Assembly (NCBI RefSeq): GCF_021442385.1
Contig: NZ_MUZA01000012.1
Location: 1-64,000, forward strand
Source: Micromonospora sp. MH99
GTDB taxonomy: Bacteria > Actinomycetota > Actinomycetes > Mycobacteriales > Micromonosporaceae
Direction: 5' to 3'
DNA: 64,000 nucleotides
Translations under genes and position numbers: made by a program
The notes under the pieces: model-generated
What the model was told of the DNA's origin: nothing
What the model saw: only the letters and a program-made list of their open reading frames with translations
Databases searched by the model: none
Shown: positions 17,781 through 25,800 of the stretch, piece after piece
Numbering within the stretch: the stretch's first letter is position 1
Layout of the letters: every line of letters starts with the position of its first letter

Positions 17781-18802
17781 CGGACGCTCACCTCCACTGT
17801 GGTCGGGACGCGCAGGGTCGGGTGCGGCTCGTGGCGCAGCGGACTCGGGGTGCGCCGGCAGCGTTCCCGCAGCACGTCGAGCACCCCGCCGGCCAGCGCG
17901 AGAGCATGCCGGTCACCGGGGCAGCCGCGCTCCCCCGCGCCGAAGGTGAGCAGACCGGCGCCCGGTCGGCCGGGGCGGAACGCCTCCGGCTCGCCGAACG
18001 CCAGCGGGTCGCGGTTGGCCGCGTCGAAGCGCAGCAGCACCGGGCTGCCGGCGGGCAGGTCCCGTCCGCCCAGTCGTACCGCGTCGACCGTGACCCGTCG
18101 GGTGGCCCGGACCGGCGGGTCCAGGCGCAGCACCTCGGCCAGCAGGTCGGCGGTCCCCGCCGTGGTCGCGACGGCCGGGCTCAGCAGGTGGTGGGCGGCG
18201 GCGCCGATCAGGCCCGCGGTCGCGTCGCACGCCTGGACCAGCAGACCGATCAGGTTGGCCCGCACCTCCGGCGGGGCCGGCGGGCAGAGCGCCAGCAGCG
18301 CCGCCACCGCCCGGTCGGCCCGCGCGGCCAGCGCCGGGTCGACCCCCGGGTGGTACGCCGCGGCGACGACCGCGACCGCCGTCCCGGCGGCTGCCGGATC
18401 GACGAGACCGAGTCGGCCGGCCAGGACCCGCAGTGGCACCGGTCGGGCCAGGTCACGCATCACGTCCAGCTGGCCGCCGGCCCGGTCGAGCACTGCGACG
18501 GTCAGCCGGGCCGCCTCGTTGCGCAGCTCGTCCGGGTCCAGCCCGGCCAGCGCGGTCACCCCGATCGCGCGGCGCTCGGCGTGCCGTCGGGGAGGGCTGA
18601 ACCTGCTCACCGAGGCGCGCAGCCAGGCGAGCGTGCCGGGCGGACCGCTGTCGACGGCGGGCACCCGCAACGCCGGGTCGGTCAGCGCCGCTCGAACGTC
18701 GGCGTGCCGGGTCACGCACCACCCGCCGCCCGGCTCGAAGGTGGGCGGGCCGCACGCCGGCGTTCCCGCGGCGGGCGCGATGTCCGGCCAGATGTCGATC
18801 AC
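17777..18802 (-). CDS. Cytochrome P450, short form
   Basis: About 341 residues from GTG 18802 (VIDIWPDIAP), against roughly 400 for typical bacterial P450s. The missing part is the N-terminal beta-rich region. The heme loop FGAGERGCPGD contains the thiolate Cys. The K-helix has E-x-x-R (EVLRLDPPVR), and the I-helix reads QACDATAGLIG, a known variant in which the usual acid-alcohol pair is represented by Asp-Ala-Thr. It should bind heme. Electron-transfer partners are not encoded nearby. The first 20 codons up to 18862 could extend it but look non-native. It is coupled to the PEP-mutase-family gene, which suggests a small tailoring or catabolic pathway of unknown substrate. Confidence 0.85.
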   Translation of the reverse strand: MIDIWPDIAPAAGTPACGPPTFEPGGGWCVTRHADVRAALTDPALRVPAVDSGPPGTLAWLRASVSRFSPPRRHAERRAIGVTALAGLDPDELRNEAARLTVAVLDRAGGQLDVMRDLARPVPLRVLAGRLGLVDPAAAGTAVAVVAAAYHPGVDPALAARADRAVAALLALCPPAPPEVRANLIGLLVQACDATAGLIGAAAHHLLSPAVATTAGTADLLAEVLRLDPPVRATRRVTVDAVRLGGRDLPAGSPVLLRFDAANRDPLAFGEPEAFRPGRPGAGLLTFGAGERGCPGDRHALALAGGVLDVLRERCRRTPSPLRHEPHPTLRVPTTVEVSVR

Positions 18803-18944
18803 CGCTCGACCGTAGGACCCGAACCGTTCGCTCCCCACCGAACAGTTCCGCACGCACCGCACCTGATGGTGCCCGATCCAGGATGCCGTGCCGGCGGGCG
18901 GCGGGCGGCGGGCGGCGGGCGGCGGCCCAGGGTTCCGTGCGGTT

Positions 18945-18970
18945 CCCTGTAGAGCTGCCCCAGATATGGG
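18945..18970 (+). repeat. Terminal-like 26-bp inverted repeat, left copy
   Basis: This 26-mer, with core CTGCCCCAGATATGGG, matches the reverse complement of 19576-19601 at 25 of 26 positions. The core is itself partly symmetric (CCCA-GATA-TGGG). Confidence 0.8.
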
Positions 18971-19125
18971 CCACTACCCGCCCGGCGGGACAGTCGTCAT
19001 GCCGGTCGAGTCAGCGGATCATGCGCAATCGCCAGCAAGACAGACCCCTCCCCTCGCTCCCGCTCGCCAGCGGCACGCCAGGCCGCATGCGAAGGACCAC
19101 ACACGCATCAAGACACCTCGCCAAT

Positions 19126-19178
19126 GCAGATCTTGGACAGTTTCCGTTAAGAGAGAACGGAAACTGTCCAAGATCTGC
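19126..19178. repeat. 23-bp perfect inverted repeat (hairpin)
   Basis: Arms 19126-19148 and 19156-19178 are perfectly complementary with a 7-nt loop (AAGAGAG). Each arm carries AGATCTTGGACAGTTTCCGT. It is unusually AT-rich for the region and has no U-tract. Confidence 0.85.
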
Positions 19179-19325
19179 GGCACCGACAACCCGACGACGC
19201 CGTCCGTCCCCGGGCGGCGGGCCGTCCGGGGAGCACGCAAGGACGGCGGCCCGTCCAGGGACCGGCAAGGACGGCGCGTCCGGGGATTCCCCAAAGGCGG
19301 CGTGACCGCGCGGCCATCGTCACCC

Positions 19326-19530
19326 GGCACGGCCGTTGTCACGAGCAAGGCCGTCGTCACAAGACAGCCATCATCACCAGGACAGCCGTTGCCGACCGGC
19401 ACGGCCGTTGCCACCAGGACGGACGGCGTCAACACGACAGCCCTTGCCAATCGGGACGGACATCGGCACCTGCACAGCCGTTGCCAACCGGCACGGACAT
19501 CGACACCAGGACGGACGTTGCCGCCGGCGT
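19326..19530. repeat. Degenerate 18-bp tandem array
   Basis: About 11-12 diverged units of 17-19 bp run head to tail with the approximate consensus GGCACGGCCGTTGCCACC. Units share ACGGCCGTTGCCA-like cores and vary at many places, so the array is old. Confidence 0.65.
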
Positions 19531-19575
19531 CACCGGCGCGGCAGTGAACACTGTCGCGCGCCGCGGGGGTGCCGC

Positions 19576-19601
19576 CCCATATCTGGGGCAGTTCTACAGG
19601 G
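19576..19601 (-). repeat. Terminal-like 26-bp inverted repeat, right copy
   Basis: Reverse-complement partner of 18945-18970 with one mismatch. The two copies bracket 605 bp that contain the hairpin and the 18-bp array, the layout of a miniature inverted-repeat element or its remnant. Confidence 0.8.
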
Positions 19602-19718
19602 CTTGCGGAGGGTGGGGCCGGCTCCGGATGGGGGCACGGACAACGGCGCGAGCCTTCCCCGACGACGCGGTGCGGGTCTCTGTGGGCGCCGCCGCGCGGA
19701 GTCGACGTGGCCGGTGAT

Positions 19719-19935
19719 CGAACGCCCCACACCCCAAACGCCCCACACCTCAAACGCACCGCACCTCAAACGCACCGCACCGTCGAACGTCCTTCACCGC
19801 AAACGCCCTGCACCGCCGACCGCCGGCACCGCCAGCACCGCCAGCACCGCCGGCACCCCACACCGCCGGCACCCCACACCGCCGAACGCCTGCACCGCCG
19901 AACGCCTGCACCGCCGAACGCCCCGCACCGCCCCG
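19719..19935. repeat. 16-bp tandem array
   Basis: About 13 units of mostly 16 bp with consensus CCGAACGCCTGCACCG. Variants are CAAACGCACCGCACCT at the left and CCGGCACCCCACACCG in the middle, plus two 9-bp partial units. The right-hand units are nearly identical, so this end expanded most recently. Confidence 0.75.
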
Positions 19936-19939
19936 AACG

Positions 19940-19978
19940 ACGTGTGCCCCTGCCCGTGGGACGGGTAGGGGCACACGT
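19940..19978 (-). terminator. Terminator of the chvE-mmsA-mmsB operon
   Basis: Arms 19940-19957 and 19961-19978 pair over 18 bp with one G-T pair and a GGG loop. The hairpin lies just downstream of the permease stop at 19992 on the minus strand. Confidence 0.8.
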
Positions 19979-19991
19979 GTGCGGTGTCGCG

Positions 19992-21242
19992 TCAGCGGGC
20001 CGTACCGGCGCGGCGCTTGTTGTAGACGTCGAACGCGACGGCGACGAGCAGGACGAGCCCCTTCACCACCGACTGCGTCGACTGGTCGATGCCCATGAGC
20101 TGCATGCCGTTGCTCATCACCGCCATGATCAGACCACCGACCATGGCACCGACCACGGTGCCCACGCCACCGGTGACGGCCGCGCCACCGATGAATGCCG
20201 CGGCGATCGCGTCCAGCTCGAACATGTTGCCGGCCGCGGGCTGCGCGCCGTTGGACCGCGACGAGTAGATGACGCCCGCCACCGCCGCGAGGAAGCCCAT
20301 GTTGACGAACATCCAGAAGTTGACGGTGCGGACCTTCACACCCGACAGCGCCGCGGCCGAGAGGTTGCCGCCGATCGCGTAGACCTGGCGGCCGAAGACC
20401 GTACGCCGGGTGAGCAGGCCGTAGACCAGCACCAGCACGGCCAGGATGATCAGTACGATCGGGAGCCCTCGGGCGTGCGCCAACTGCCAGGCGAAGTACA
20501 TGAGGACCGCGCCCACCAGGACGACCCGTGCGACGAACAGCGGGAACGACTCGACCGGCTGCTGGTAGCGGATGCGCGCCAGGCGGGTGCGGAAGCCGCT
20601 CACCGCGTACCCGGCCACGGCGAGGGCGCCGATGAGCAGCGTGAACGCGTCGAAGCCCTGACCGCCGAGCAGCCCGTTGAGGAAGCCCGCCGCGACCTTC
20701 TGGTATTCGGCCGGGAAGGGCGACAGCGAGATGTTGTCGAGCACCTGCAGCGTGAGGCCCCGGAAGAGCAGCATGCCGGCCAGGGTCACGATGAAGGCCG
20801 GGATGCCGGCGTACGCCACCCAGAACCCGTGCCAGGCGCCGACCGCGATACCGACGGCCAGTGCCGCCGCGATGCCCACCCACCAGGGGTGACCCTGCTG
20901 GATCACCAGGACGGCGGAGACCGCGCCGGTCAGCGCGACCACCGAGCCCACCGACAGGTCGATGTGCCCGCCGATGATGAGGATGACCATCCCGATCGCG
21001 AGCACCAGGATGTACGAGTACTGCAGGACGATGTTGGTGATGTTGCCGGGACTCAGCAGCACCCCGTCGGTCAGGAGTGCGAAGAGCGCGACGATGACGA
21101 CCAGGGCGACGTAGATCCCGCTCTGCCGAAGGTTGTTCAACACCAGCGCCCGCAGGTCGCTCGTCCCACTGTGCAGGGCGGCGGCGGGTGTGCTGTCCGG
21201 GGGCGTCGGGCGCTCCGTCGAAGGGGTTTTGATGCTGGTCAT
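19992..21242 (-). CDS. mmsB: Multiple-monosaccharide ABC transporter permease
   Basis: 416 residues from ATG 21242 ([12 protein letters not shown]). A hydrophilic N-terminus precedes 10-11 helices of the BPD_transp_2 (RbsC/XylH) fold. Family motifs are [36 protein letters not shown] and [22 protein letters not shown], the last for ATPase docking. The large insertion with extra helices in the middle is typical of XylH/MmsB, not RbsC. The ATG overlaps the ATPase stop (ATGA). It forms the membrane channel of a CUT2-class sugar importer with ChvE and MmsA. Confidence 0.93.
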   Translation of the reverse strand: MTSIKTPSTERPTPPDSTPAAALHSGTSDLRALVLNNLRQSGIYVALVVIVALFALLTDGVLLSPGNITNIVLQYSYILVLAIGMVILIIGGHIDLSVGSVVALTGAVSAVLVIQQGHPWWVGIAAALAVGIAVGAWHGFWVAYAGIPAFIVTLAGMLLFRGLTLQVLDNISLSPFPAEYQKVAAGFLNGLLGGQGFDAFTLLIGALAVAGYAVSGFRTRLARIRYQQPVESFPLFVARVVLVGAVLMYFAWQLAHARGLPIVLIILAVLVLVYGLLTRRTVFGRQVYAIGGNLSAAALSGVKVRTVNFWMFVNMGFLAAVAGVIYSSRSNGAQPAAGNMFELDAIAAAFIGGAAVTGGVGTVVGAMVGGLIMAVMSNGMQLMGIDQSTQSVVKGLVLLVAVAFDVYNKRRAGTAR

Positions 21243-22777
21243 CCGACGAGCTCCTTGTCCTTGGTCATCAGCTCCATGAGGCTTTCCTGGGTCGCCTCGC
21301 CGACCGGCTTCTCGCCGGTGATCCGGCCAGCGGCGAGGGTGTAGATGCGGTCGCACATGCCGAGCAGCTCCGGCAGCTCGGACGAGATCACGATCACGGC
21401 CTTACCCGCGGCCACCAGCCGGTTGATGATCGTGTAGATCTCGTACTTGGCACCGACGTCGATACCCCGGGTGGGCTCGTCCAGGATCAGCACATCCGGG
21501 TCGGTGAACAGCCACTTCGACAGCACGACCTTCTGCTGGTTGCCTCCGGAGAGCTTGCCGACCACCGCCATGACGCTGGGCGTCCGGATGTTCATCTCCT
21601 TGCGGCTGGCCTCGGCAACCTTGATCTCCTCGTTGCCGTTCACCCAGCCCAGGCGGGCCAGCCGGTCCAGGGCCGCGGCCGAGACGTTGCGCCGGACGTC
21701 GTCGATGAGGTTGAGGCCGTAGCGCTTGCGGTCCTCGGTGACGTAGGCGATGCCGTTGTCGATGGCCTCCGCGACGGTACGGGCGTTGACCTCCCGCCCG
21801 CGTACGAAGAGCTTGCCGTGGATGTCGCGGCCGTAGGAGCGGCCGAAGACGCTCATCGCCAGCTCCGTCCGGCCGGCGCCCATCAGCCCCGCGATGCCGA
21901 CGACCTCACCGGCGCGCACCGACAGGCTGACGCCCTCGACGACCATCCGTTCCTGGGTCGGGTGCCGCACCGACCAGTCCTCGATCCGCAGCACCTCCTC
22001 CCCTGGCGACGAGACGCGATCGGGGTAGAAGCTCTCGATGTCGCGTCCGACCATGCCCCGGATGATGCGCTGCTGACTCACGTCGTCGGCGCGCATGTCC
22101 AGGGTCTCCACCGTGCGGCCGTCGCGGATGACAGTGGTCGAGTCGGCGATCGCGGTGATCTCGTTGAGCTTGTGCGAGATCATGATGCAGGTGATGCCCT
22201 GCTCTTTCAGCTGCCGCAACAGGCCGAGCAGGTGTGCCGAGTCGACGTCGTTGAGGGCAGCCGTCGGCTCGTCGAGGATGAGCAGGCGCACCTTCTTCGA
22301 CAGCGCCTTGGCGATCTCCACCAGCTGCTGTTTGCCGACGCCGAGCTGGATGACCGGGGTGACCGGGTTCTCGTGCAGCCCGACCGACGCCAGCAGTTCG
22401 GCCGCCTCGGCGTTGGCCTTGTTCCAGTCGATGAGCCCGCCACGGCCACGCCGCTCGTTGCCGAGGAAGAGATTCTCGGCGATCGACAGGTAGGGCACCA
22501 GGGCGAGTTCCTGGTGGATGATGACGATGCCGTTGGCCTCGCTGTCCCGGATGCCCCGGAACTGCATCGGCTTGCCGTCGAACAGGATCTCCCCGTCGTA
22601 CGAGCCGGAGGGGTGAACGCCGGACAGCACCTTCATCAGGGTGGACTTGCCGGCGCCGTTCTCACCGCAGATGGCGTGGATCTCCCCCCGGCGTACGGCG
22701 AGGCTGACGTCCTCCAGTGCGGTCACCCCGGGGAACGTCTTCGTGATTCCACGCATCTCGAGGATGGTGTCGTCCAT
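21239..22777 (-). CDS. mmsA: Multiple-monosaccharide ABC transporter ATP-binding protein
   Basis: 512 residues from ATG 22777 ([10 protein letters not shown]), with AGAGGA about 8 nt upstream. Two fused nucleotide-binding domains are present. The first has Walker [10 protein letters not shown], the LGVGKQQ signature and Walker [13 protein letters not shown]. The second has the degenerate Walker [11 protein letters not shown], signature LSGGNQQK and Walker [13 protein letters not shown]. This asymmetric tandem is typical of CUT2 importers (XylG/MmsA). Codons up to 22816 are ignored because the RBS fits 22777. Confidence 0.94.
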   Translation of the reverse strand: MDDTILEMRGITKTFPGVTALEDVSLAVRRGEIHAICGENGAGKSTLMKVLSGVHPSGSYDGEILFDGKPMQFRGIRDSEANGIVIIHQELALVPYLSIAENLFLGNERRGRGGLIDWNKANAEAAELLASVGLHENPVTPVIQLGVGKQQLVEIAKALSKKVRLLILDEPTAALNDVDSAHLLGLLRQLKEQGITCIMISHKLNEITAIADSTTVIRDGRTVETLDMRADDVSQQRIIRGMVGRDIESFYPDRVSSPGEEVLRIEDWSVRHPTQERMVVEGVSLSVRAGEVVGIAGLMGAGRTELAMSVFGRSYGRDIHGKLFVRGREVNARTVAEAIDNGIAYVTEDRKRYGLNLIDDVRRNVSAAALDRLARLGWVNGNEEIKVAEASRKEMNIRTPSVMAVVGKLSGGNQQKVVLSKWLFTDPDVLILDEPTRGIDVGAKYEIYTIINRLVAAGKAVIVISSELPELLGMCDRIYTLAAGRITGEKPVGEATQESLMELMTKDKELVG

Positions 22778-22818
22778 TGTCACTGTCCTCTGTCGGGTCT
22801 GGACGCGGTCCATCACGG

Positions 22819-22852
22819 CGTCGGGCTCGGCGGTTGTCCGCCGAGCCCGACG
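22819..22852 (-). terminator. Intercistronic hairpin between chvE and mmsA
   Basis: A perfect 15-bp stem (22819-22833 with 22838-22852) with a 4-nt loop starts 8 bp beyond the chvE stop. In sugar-importer operons such a stem usually protects the binding-protein message and attenuates readthrough, giving excess binding protein over ATPase. Confidence 0.75.
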
Positions 22853-22859
22853 GGGTGAC

Positions 22860-24002
22860 TTACTTCTTGGCCTGACCGGCGGCGACCTCTTCCGCCGTCC
22901 AGTAGCCGGAGTCGATCAGCGTCGCCTTGATGTCGTCCTTGTAGACGGTCGCGATCGGCAGCAGGTAGGCCGGAACGACCTTGACGCCGTTGTTGTACGT
23001 CTGCGTGTCGTTCGCCTGCGGCTGCTTCTTCTGCAGGAACGCCTCGGCGGCGTTCACGGCCTGGTCGGCGAGCAGGCGGGTGTCCTTGAAGACGGTCGAG
23101 TTCTGCACGCCGTCGTTGATCAGCTTGATCGAGGCGATCTCCGCGTCCTGACCGGTCACGACGGGCAGCTTCTTGGCGCCGCTGCCGTAGCCGGCGTTCT
23201 GCAGGGCGGTGATGATGCCCCGGGAGATGCCGTCGTACGGCGACAGCACGCCGTCGACCTTCGAGCCGTCGTTGTAGCTGGAGGTCAGCAGGTTCTCCAT
23301 CCGCTTCTGCGCGGTCTCCTGCTGCCACCGCAGGGTCGCCACCTGCTCGGGGGTGGTCTGCTTGGACTTCACCTTCAGCGTGCCGGCGTCGACGTACGGC
23401 TTCAGCGTGTCCATCGCACCGCCGAAGAAGTACTGCGTGTTGTTGTCGTCGAGCGAGCCGGCGAAGAGCTCGATGTTGAACGGCCCCTTGGCGGTGCCCT
23501 TCGAGCCGTCCTTGTTCAGCAGGCCGAGACCGACCAGCAGCGCGGTGCCCTGGGCGACGCCAACCTTGTAGTTGTCGAAGCTGACGTAGAAGTCGACGTC
23601 CTTGCTGCCACGGATCAGCCGGTCGTAGGAGATGACCGGGATCTTCGCGGCCGCGGCGGCCTGCAGCTGGCTGCTGAGGGCGGTGCCGTCGATCGCCGCG
23701 ATGACCAGGACGTCGGCGCCCTGGGTGATCATCTGGTCGACCTGCTGCGACTGGGTGGGGATGTCGTCGCCCGCGTACTGCAGGTCGACCTTGTAGCCCT
23801 TCGCCTCCAGCTTGGACTTCACCGCGTTGCCGTCGGCGATCCACCGCTCGGAGGTCTGCGTCGGCATCGAGACACCGATCGTCAGGTCCCCCGGCTTCTT
23901 GTCGCTGGTGTCGCCGCCGCTGCCGGCACCTCCACCACTGCACGCCGCCAGGCTCAGCGCCAGCGCCGCACTACCGAGAGCAACCAGGAATTTCCTGCTC
24001 AC
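22860..24002 (-). CDS. chvE: ChvE-type sugar-binding lipoprotein
   Basis: 380 residues from GTG 24002, with GGAGAGGAGAAG upstream. A lipoprotein signal peptide ([17 protein letters not shown]) ends in lipobox LAAC followed by a Gly/Ser linker. The periplasmic-binding-protein fold of type I (about 45-370) matches ChvE/XylF ([77 protein letters not shown]). Relatives bind several monosaccharides including arabinose, xylose, glucose and galactose. The LacI-type operator 63 bp upstream places it in the arabinose regulon. Confidence 0.93.
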   Translation of the reverse strand: MSRKFLVALGSAALALSLAACSGGGAGSGGDTSDKKPGDLTIGVSMPTQTSERWIADGNAVKSKLEAKGYKVDLQYAGDDIPTQSQQVDQMITQGADVLVIAAIDGTALSSQLQAAAAAKIPVISYDRLIRGSKDVDFYVSFDNYKVGVAQGTALLVGLGLLNKDGSKGTAKGPFNIELFAGSLDDNNTQYFFGGAMDTLKPYVDAGTLKVKSKQTTPEQVATLRWQQETAQKRMENLLTSSYNDGSKVDGVLSPYDGISRGIITALQNAGYGSGAKKLPVVTGQDAEIASIKLINDGVQNSTVFKDTRLLADQAVNAAEAFLQKKQPQANDTQTYNNGVKVVPAYLLPIATVYKDDIKATLIDSGYWTAEEVAAGQAKK

Positions 24003-24064
24003 GGGCTTCTCCTCTCCCGATTCCCCCCGCTGACCGCCGGGGCCACCTGTCATCTTTCGGGTAG

Positions 24065-24078
24065 TGTTAGCGCTCACA
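24065..24078 (-). promoter_or_regulatory. LacI-type operator of chvE
   Basis: TGTTAGCGCTCACA, 14 bp, with the central CG and TGT/ACA ends shared by seven other sites in the window. It lies 63 bp upstream of the chvE GTG, in the promoter zone. Confidence 0.75.
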
Positions 24079-24214
24079 TCGGGCACGTCAACACTTGATC
24101 CGAAATACCGGTGTCACGGTCTCGTAACGGAGGCGTCGCCGTCGACGTCACCTCCCGTAACCCGGGCCGCGATCGATCGACGGCCGCAAGTACGTGCTCC
24201 GGAACGGTCTGCGC

Positions 24215-24350
24215 GTGGACCGCTCGCCGAGCACGCGCCGGCAGGACCGACGACGAGGCCGGCTGGTGGACCGTCCGCCGAGCACACGACGGCAGGACCG
24301 ACGAGGCCGCCGGTTGGTGATCGACGCACGCCGGCAGCGACGGCGAAGCG
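24215..24350. repeat. 51-bp tandem repeat, two and a half copies
   Basis: Units start GTGGACCG at 24215 and 24266, are about 85 percent identical, and a third degraded unit begins at 24317. The period is exactly 51 bp. Confidence 0.75.
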
Positions 24351-24396
24351 GTGAGCCGCGCGGCGGCCTCCGAGGCGTACGACACCGGGCGCCCCC

Positions 24397-25407
24397 TCAG
24401 TGGCGGGGCGGGGCGACGCTGTCGCGGGCGACGAGGGCCGGGGCGATGGTCTGCCGCAGGGCACCCCCACCGATGCCCGACTCGATCTGGGTCAGCAACA
24501 TCTGCAGGCTCGCCCGGGCCACCGCGTCGAAGTCCGGTCGTACGGTCGTCAGCGGCGGAATGAAGTACGCGGCCTCCGGCACGTCGTCGAAACCCACGAC
24601 GCTGATCTCGGCCGGCACCCGCCGCCCGAACTCGTGCAGGGCCCGCAGCACGCCCAGAGCGAGGTGGTCGTTGGCCGTGAAGATCGCGGTCACCTCCGGC
24701 ATCCGGGCGAGCATCTGCCCGCACCGGTAGCCCGACGACGCTGACCAGTCCCCGTGCATCAGGGGCGGTGGGTCGATCCCCGCGGCCAAGAGCGCCGCCC
24801 GCCAGCCCTCGATCCGGCCGGCGCTGTCGAACCAGTCGGACGGCCCCGAGACGTGCCACACGGTGCGGTGCCCGGCGTCGAGGAGATGCTGGGTCGCCGC
24901 CCGCGCGCCAGCCACCTGGTCGACGGTCACCAACGGCACCGGCCGGTGCGGATCGCCGTCGACGGTGACCAGTGGAACGTCCTTGGGCAGCCGTTCCAGG
25001 GCCTCGCCGGCCGACTCGACGGGCGCGATGACGACGATGCCGGCCACCCGGTGCGCCAGGTGCCGTTCGACAGCGGCGGAGATGGAGCGGTGGTCGAGGT
25101 TACGGACGCTGCCCACGCTGACCGCGAAGCCCTCCTCCGCGGCCGTCTGCTCCAGGGCGGCCAGCAGCGACGCCGGGCCGTAGAGGGTCGTGTTCTGTGC
25201 CACCACGCCGATGACCTGGGACCGGCCGGTCACCAGTGCGCGCGCGGCGCCGTTCGGGCGGTAGCCGAGTTCGGCGATCGCCGCCCGTACCCGCAAGCGG
25301 GTCTGCTCACGCACGTTGGGGTGCCCGTTGAGCACCCGAGACACCGTCTGGTGGGAGACACCGGCCAGACGAGCGACGTCTGTCATCGCGGGACCGTGCA
25401 CGGCCAT
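24397..25407 (-). CDS. LacI-family regulator, probable arabinose repressor
   Basis: 336 residues. The N-terminal LacI helix-turn-helix is at 8-55 (MTDVARLAGVSHQTVSRVLNGHPNV) and the hinge helix at ARALVTGRS. The periplasmic-binding-like sensor (60-335) has IFTANDHLALGVLRALHEFG and VVGFDDVPEAAYF. GGGGAG precedes ATG 25407 by about 7 nt. It sits between the chvE importer and the GH43/araA genes, on the same strand as both. LacI proteins bind 14-16 bp palindromes with a central CG, and the eight TGTNANCGNYNACA sites here fit that, so this is the likely regulator. No matching site lies in front of its own gene. Confidence 0.9.
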   Translation of the reverse strand: MAVHGPAMTDVARLAGVSHQTVSRVLNGHPNVREQTRLRVRAAIAELGYRPNGAARALVTGRSQVIGVVAQNTTLYGPASLLAALEQTAAEEGFAVSVGSVRNLDHRSISAAVERHLAHRVAGIVVIAPVESAGEALERLPKDVPLVTVDGDPHRPVPLVTVDQVAGARAATQHLLDAGHRTVWHVSGPSDWFDSAGRIEGWRAALLAAGIDPPPLMHGDWSASSGYRCGQMLARMPEVTAIFTANDHLALGVLRALHEFGRRVPAEISVVGFDDVPEAAYFIPPLTTVRPDFDAVARASLQMLLTQIESGIGGGALRQTIAPALVARDSVAPPRH

Positions 25408-25800
25408 TTCACTCCCCCCGCCTGCAACCCGACCCGCGGCCCGTCGACGTTGACTGGAGCGGCCCGGCCCGATCCCCCTCGCTCAGCCACCACGCCGGTG
25501 CTGAATCGCAGGTGACCAGCGCTGGATCGCCGACAGTCTACGCCAGGCACCGCCTCGAACACGGAACGGCTGAGCGCGAACGACACGGCGTGTGCCAGGT
25601 CGGGCGGCCAGCGCCACGCGCCGCGCCTGCCGGACGCCCCGACCCGGGCCGGCCACAGCGGACCGCCGCCCCGCTCCGCGCTCCTGGACAGAGCGCGGAA
25701 CAGGGCGGCGGCGGGCCGGAGCCGGGGACGTGGACACCTTCCGCGGTGGGAGGGGTGGTCCGTGCGCGTCACCCGTGGATTACTGGTTGTGTGACCGGCG
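25408..25800. other. Intergenic region between GH43 and lacI
   Basis: Apart from the hairpin at 25663-25711 I see no gene, no operator and no obvious promoter motif. The lacI promoter must lie here. Confidence 0.5.
25663..25711 (-). terminator. Terminator of the GH43 gene
   Basis: Inner arms TCCGCGCTC/GAGCGCGGA (25675-25683 and 25691-25699) and outer arms CCGCCGCCC/GGGCGGCGG (25663-25671 and 25703-25711) stack with a small internal loop. It lies 90 bp beyond the GH43 stop. Confidence 0.65.

Larger units (their letters stand above)
18803..19991. other. 1.2-kb repeat-rich non-coding region
   Basis: Several open frames cross this stretch, but their translations are repetitive and basic (Arg/Pro/Thr-rich) and show no start context, so I see no gene. 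It begins with a GGGCGGC microsatellite at about 18894-18925. It then holds a pair of inverted 26-mers, a 23-bp perfect hairpin, an 18-bp degenerate tandem array and a 16-bp tandem array, each listed separately. Confidence 0.8.
24003..24396. other. Intergenic region upstream of chvE
   Basis: No gene. It contains the operator at 24065-24078 close to chvE and a 51-bp tandem repeat further away. Reading frames through the repeat give a 17-residue basic repeat without a plausible start. Confidence 0.7.

Noticed and set aside
18803..18862. Upstream extension of the P450 by 20 codons
   Set aside because: The added residues (MRCVRNCSVGSERFGSYGRA) do not resemble P450 N-termini, and the GTG at 18802 gives the conserved start of the region.
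18888..19547. Open frames across the repeat region upstream of the P450 gene
   Set aside because: They are created by GC-rich tandem repeats, lack an RBS or leaderless box, and give repetitive Arg/Thr/Pro peptides.
24194..24730. Open frame with a 17-residue repeat (VDRxPSTRRQDRR)
   Set aside because: It is the translation of the 51-bp DNA repeat and then runs antisense into lacI.
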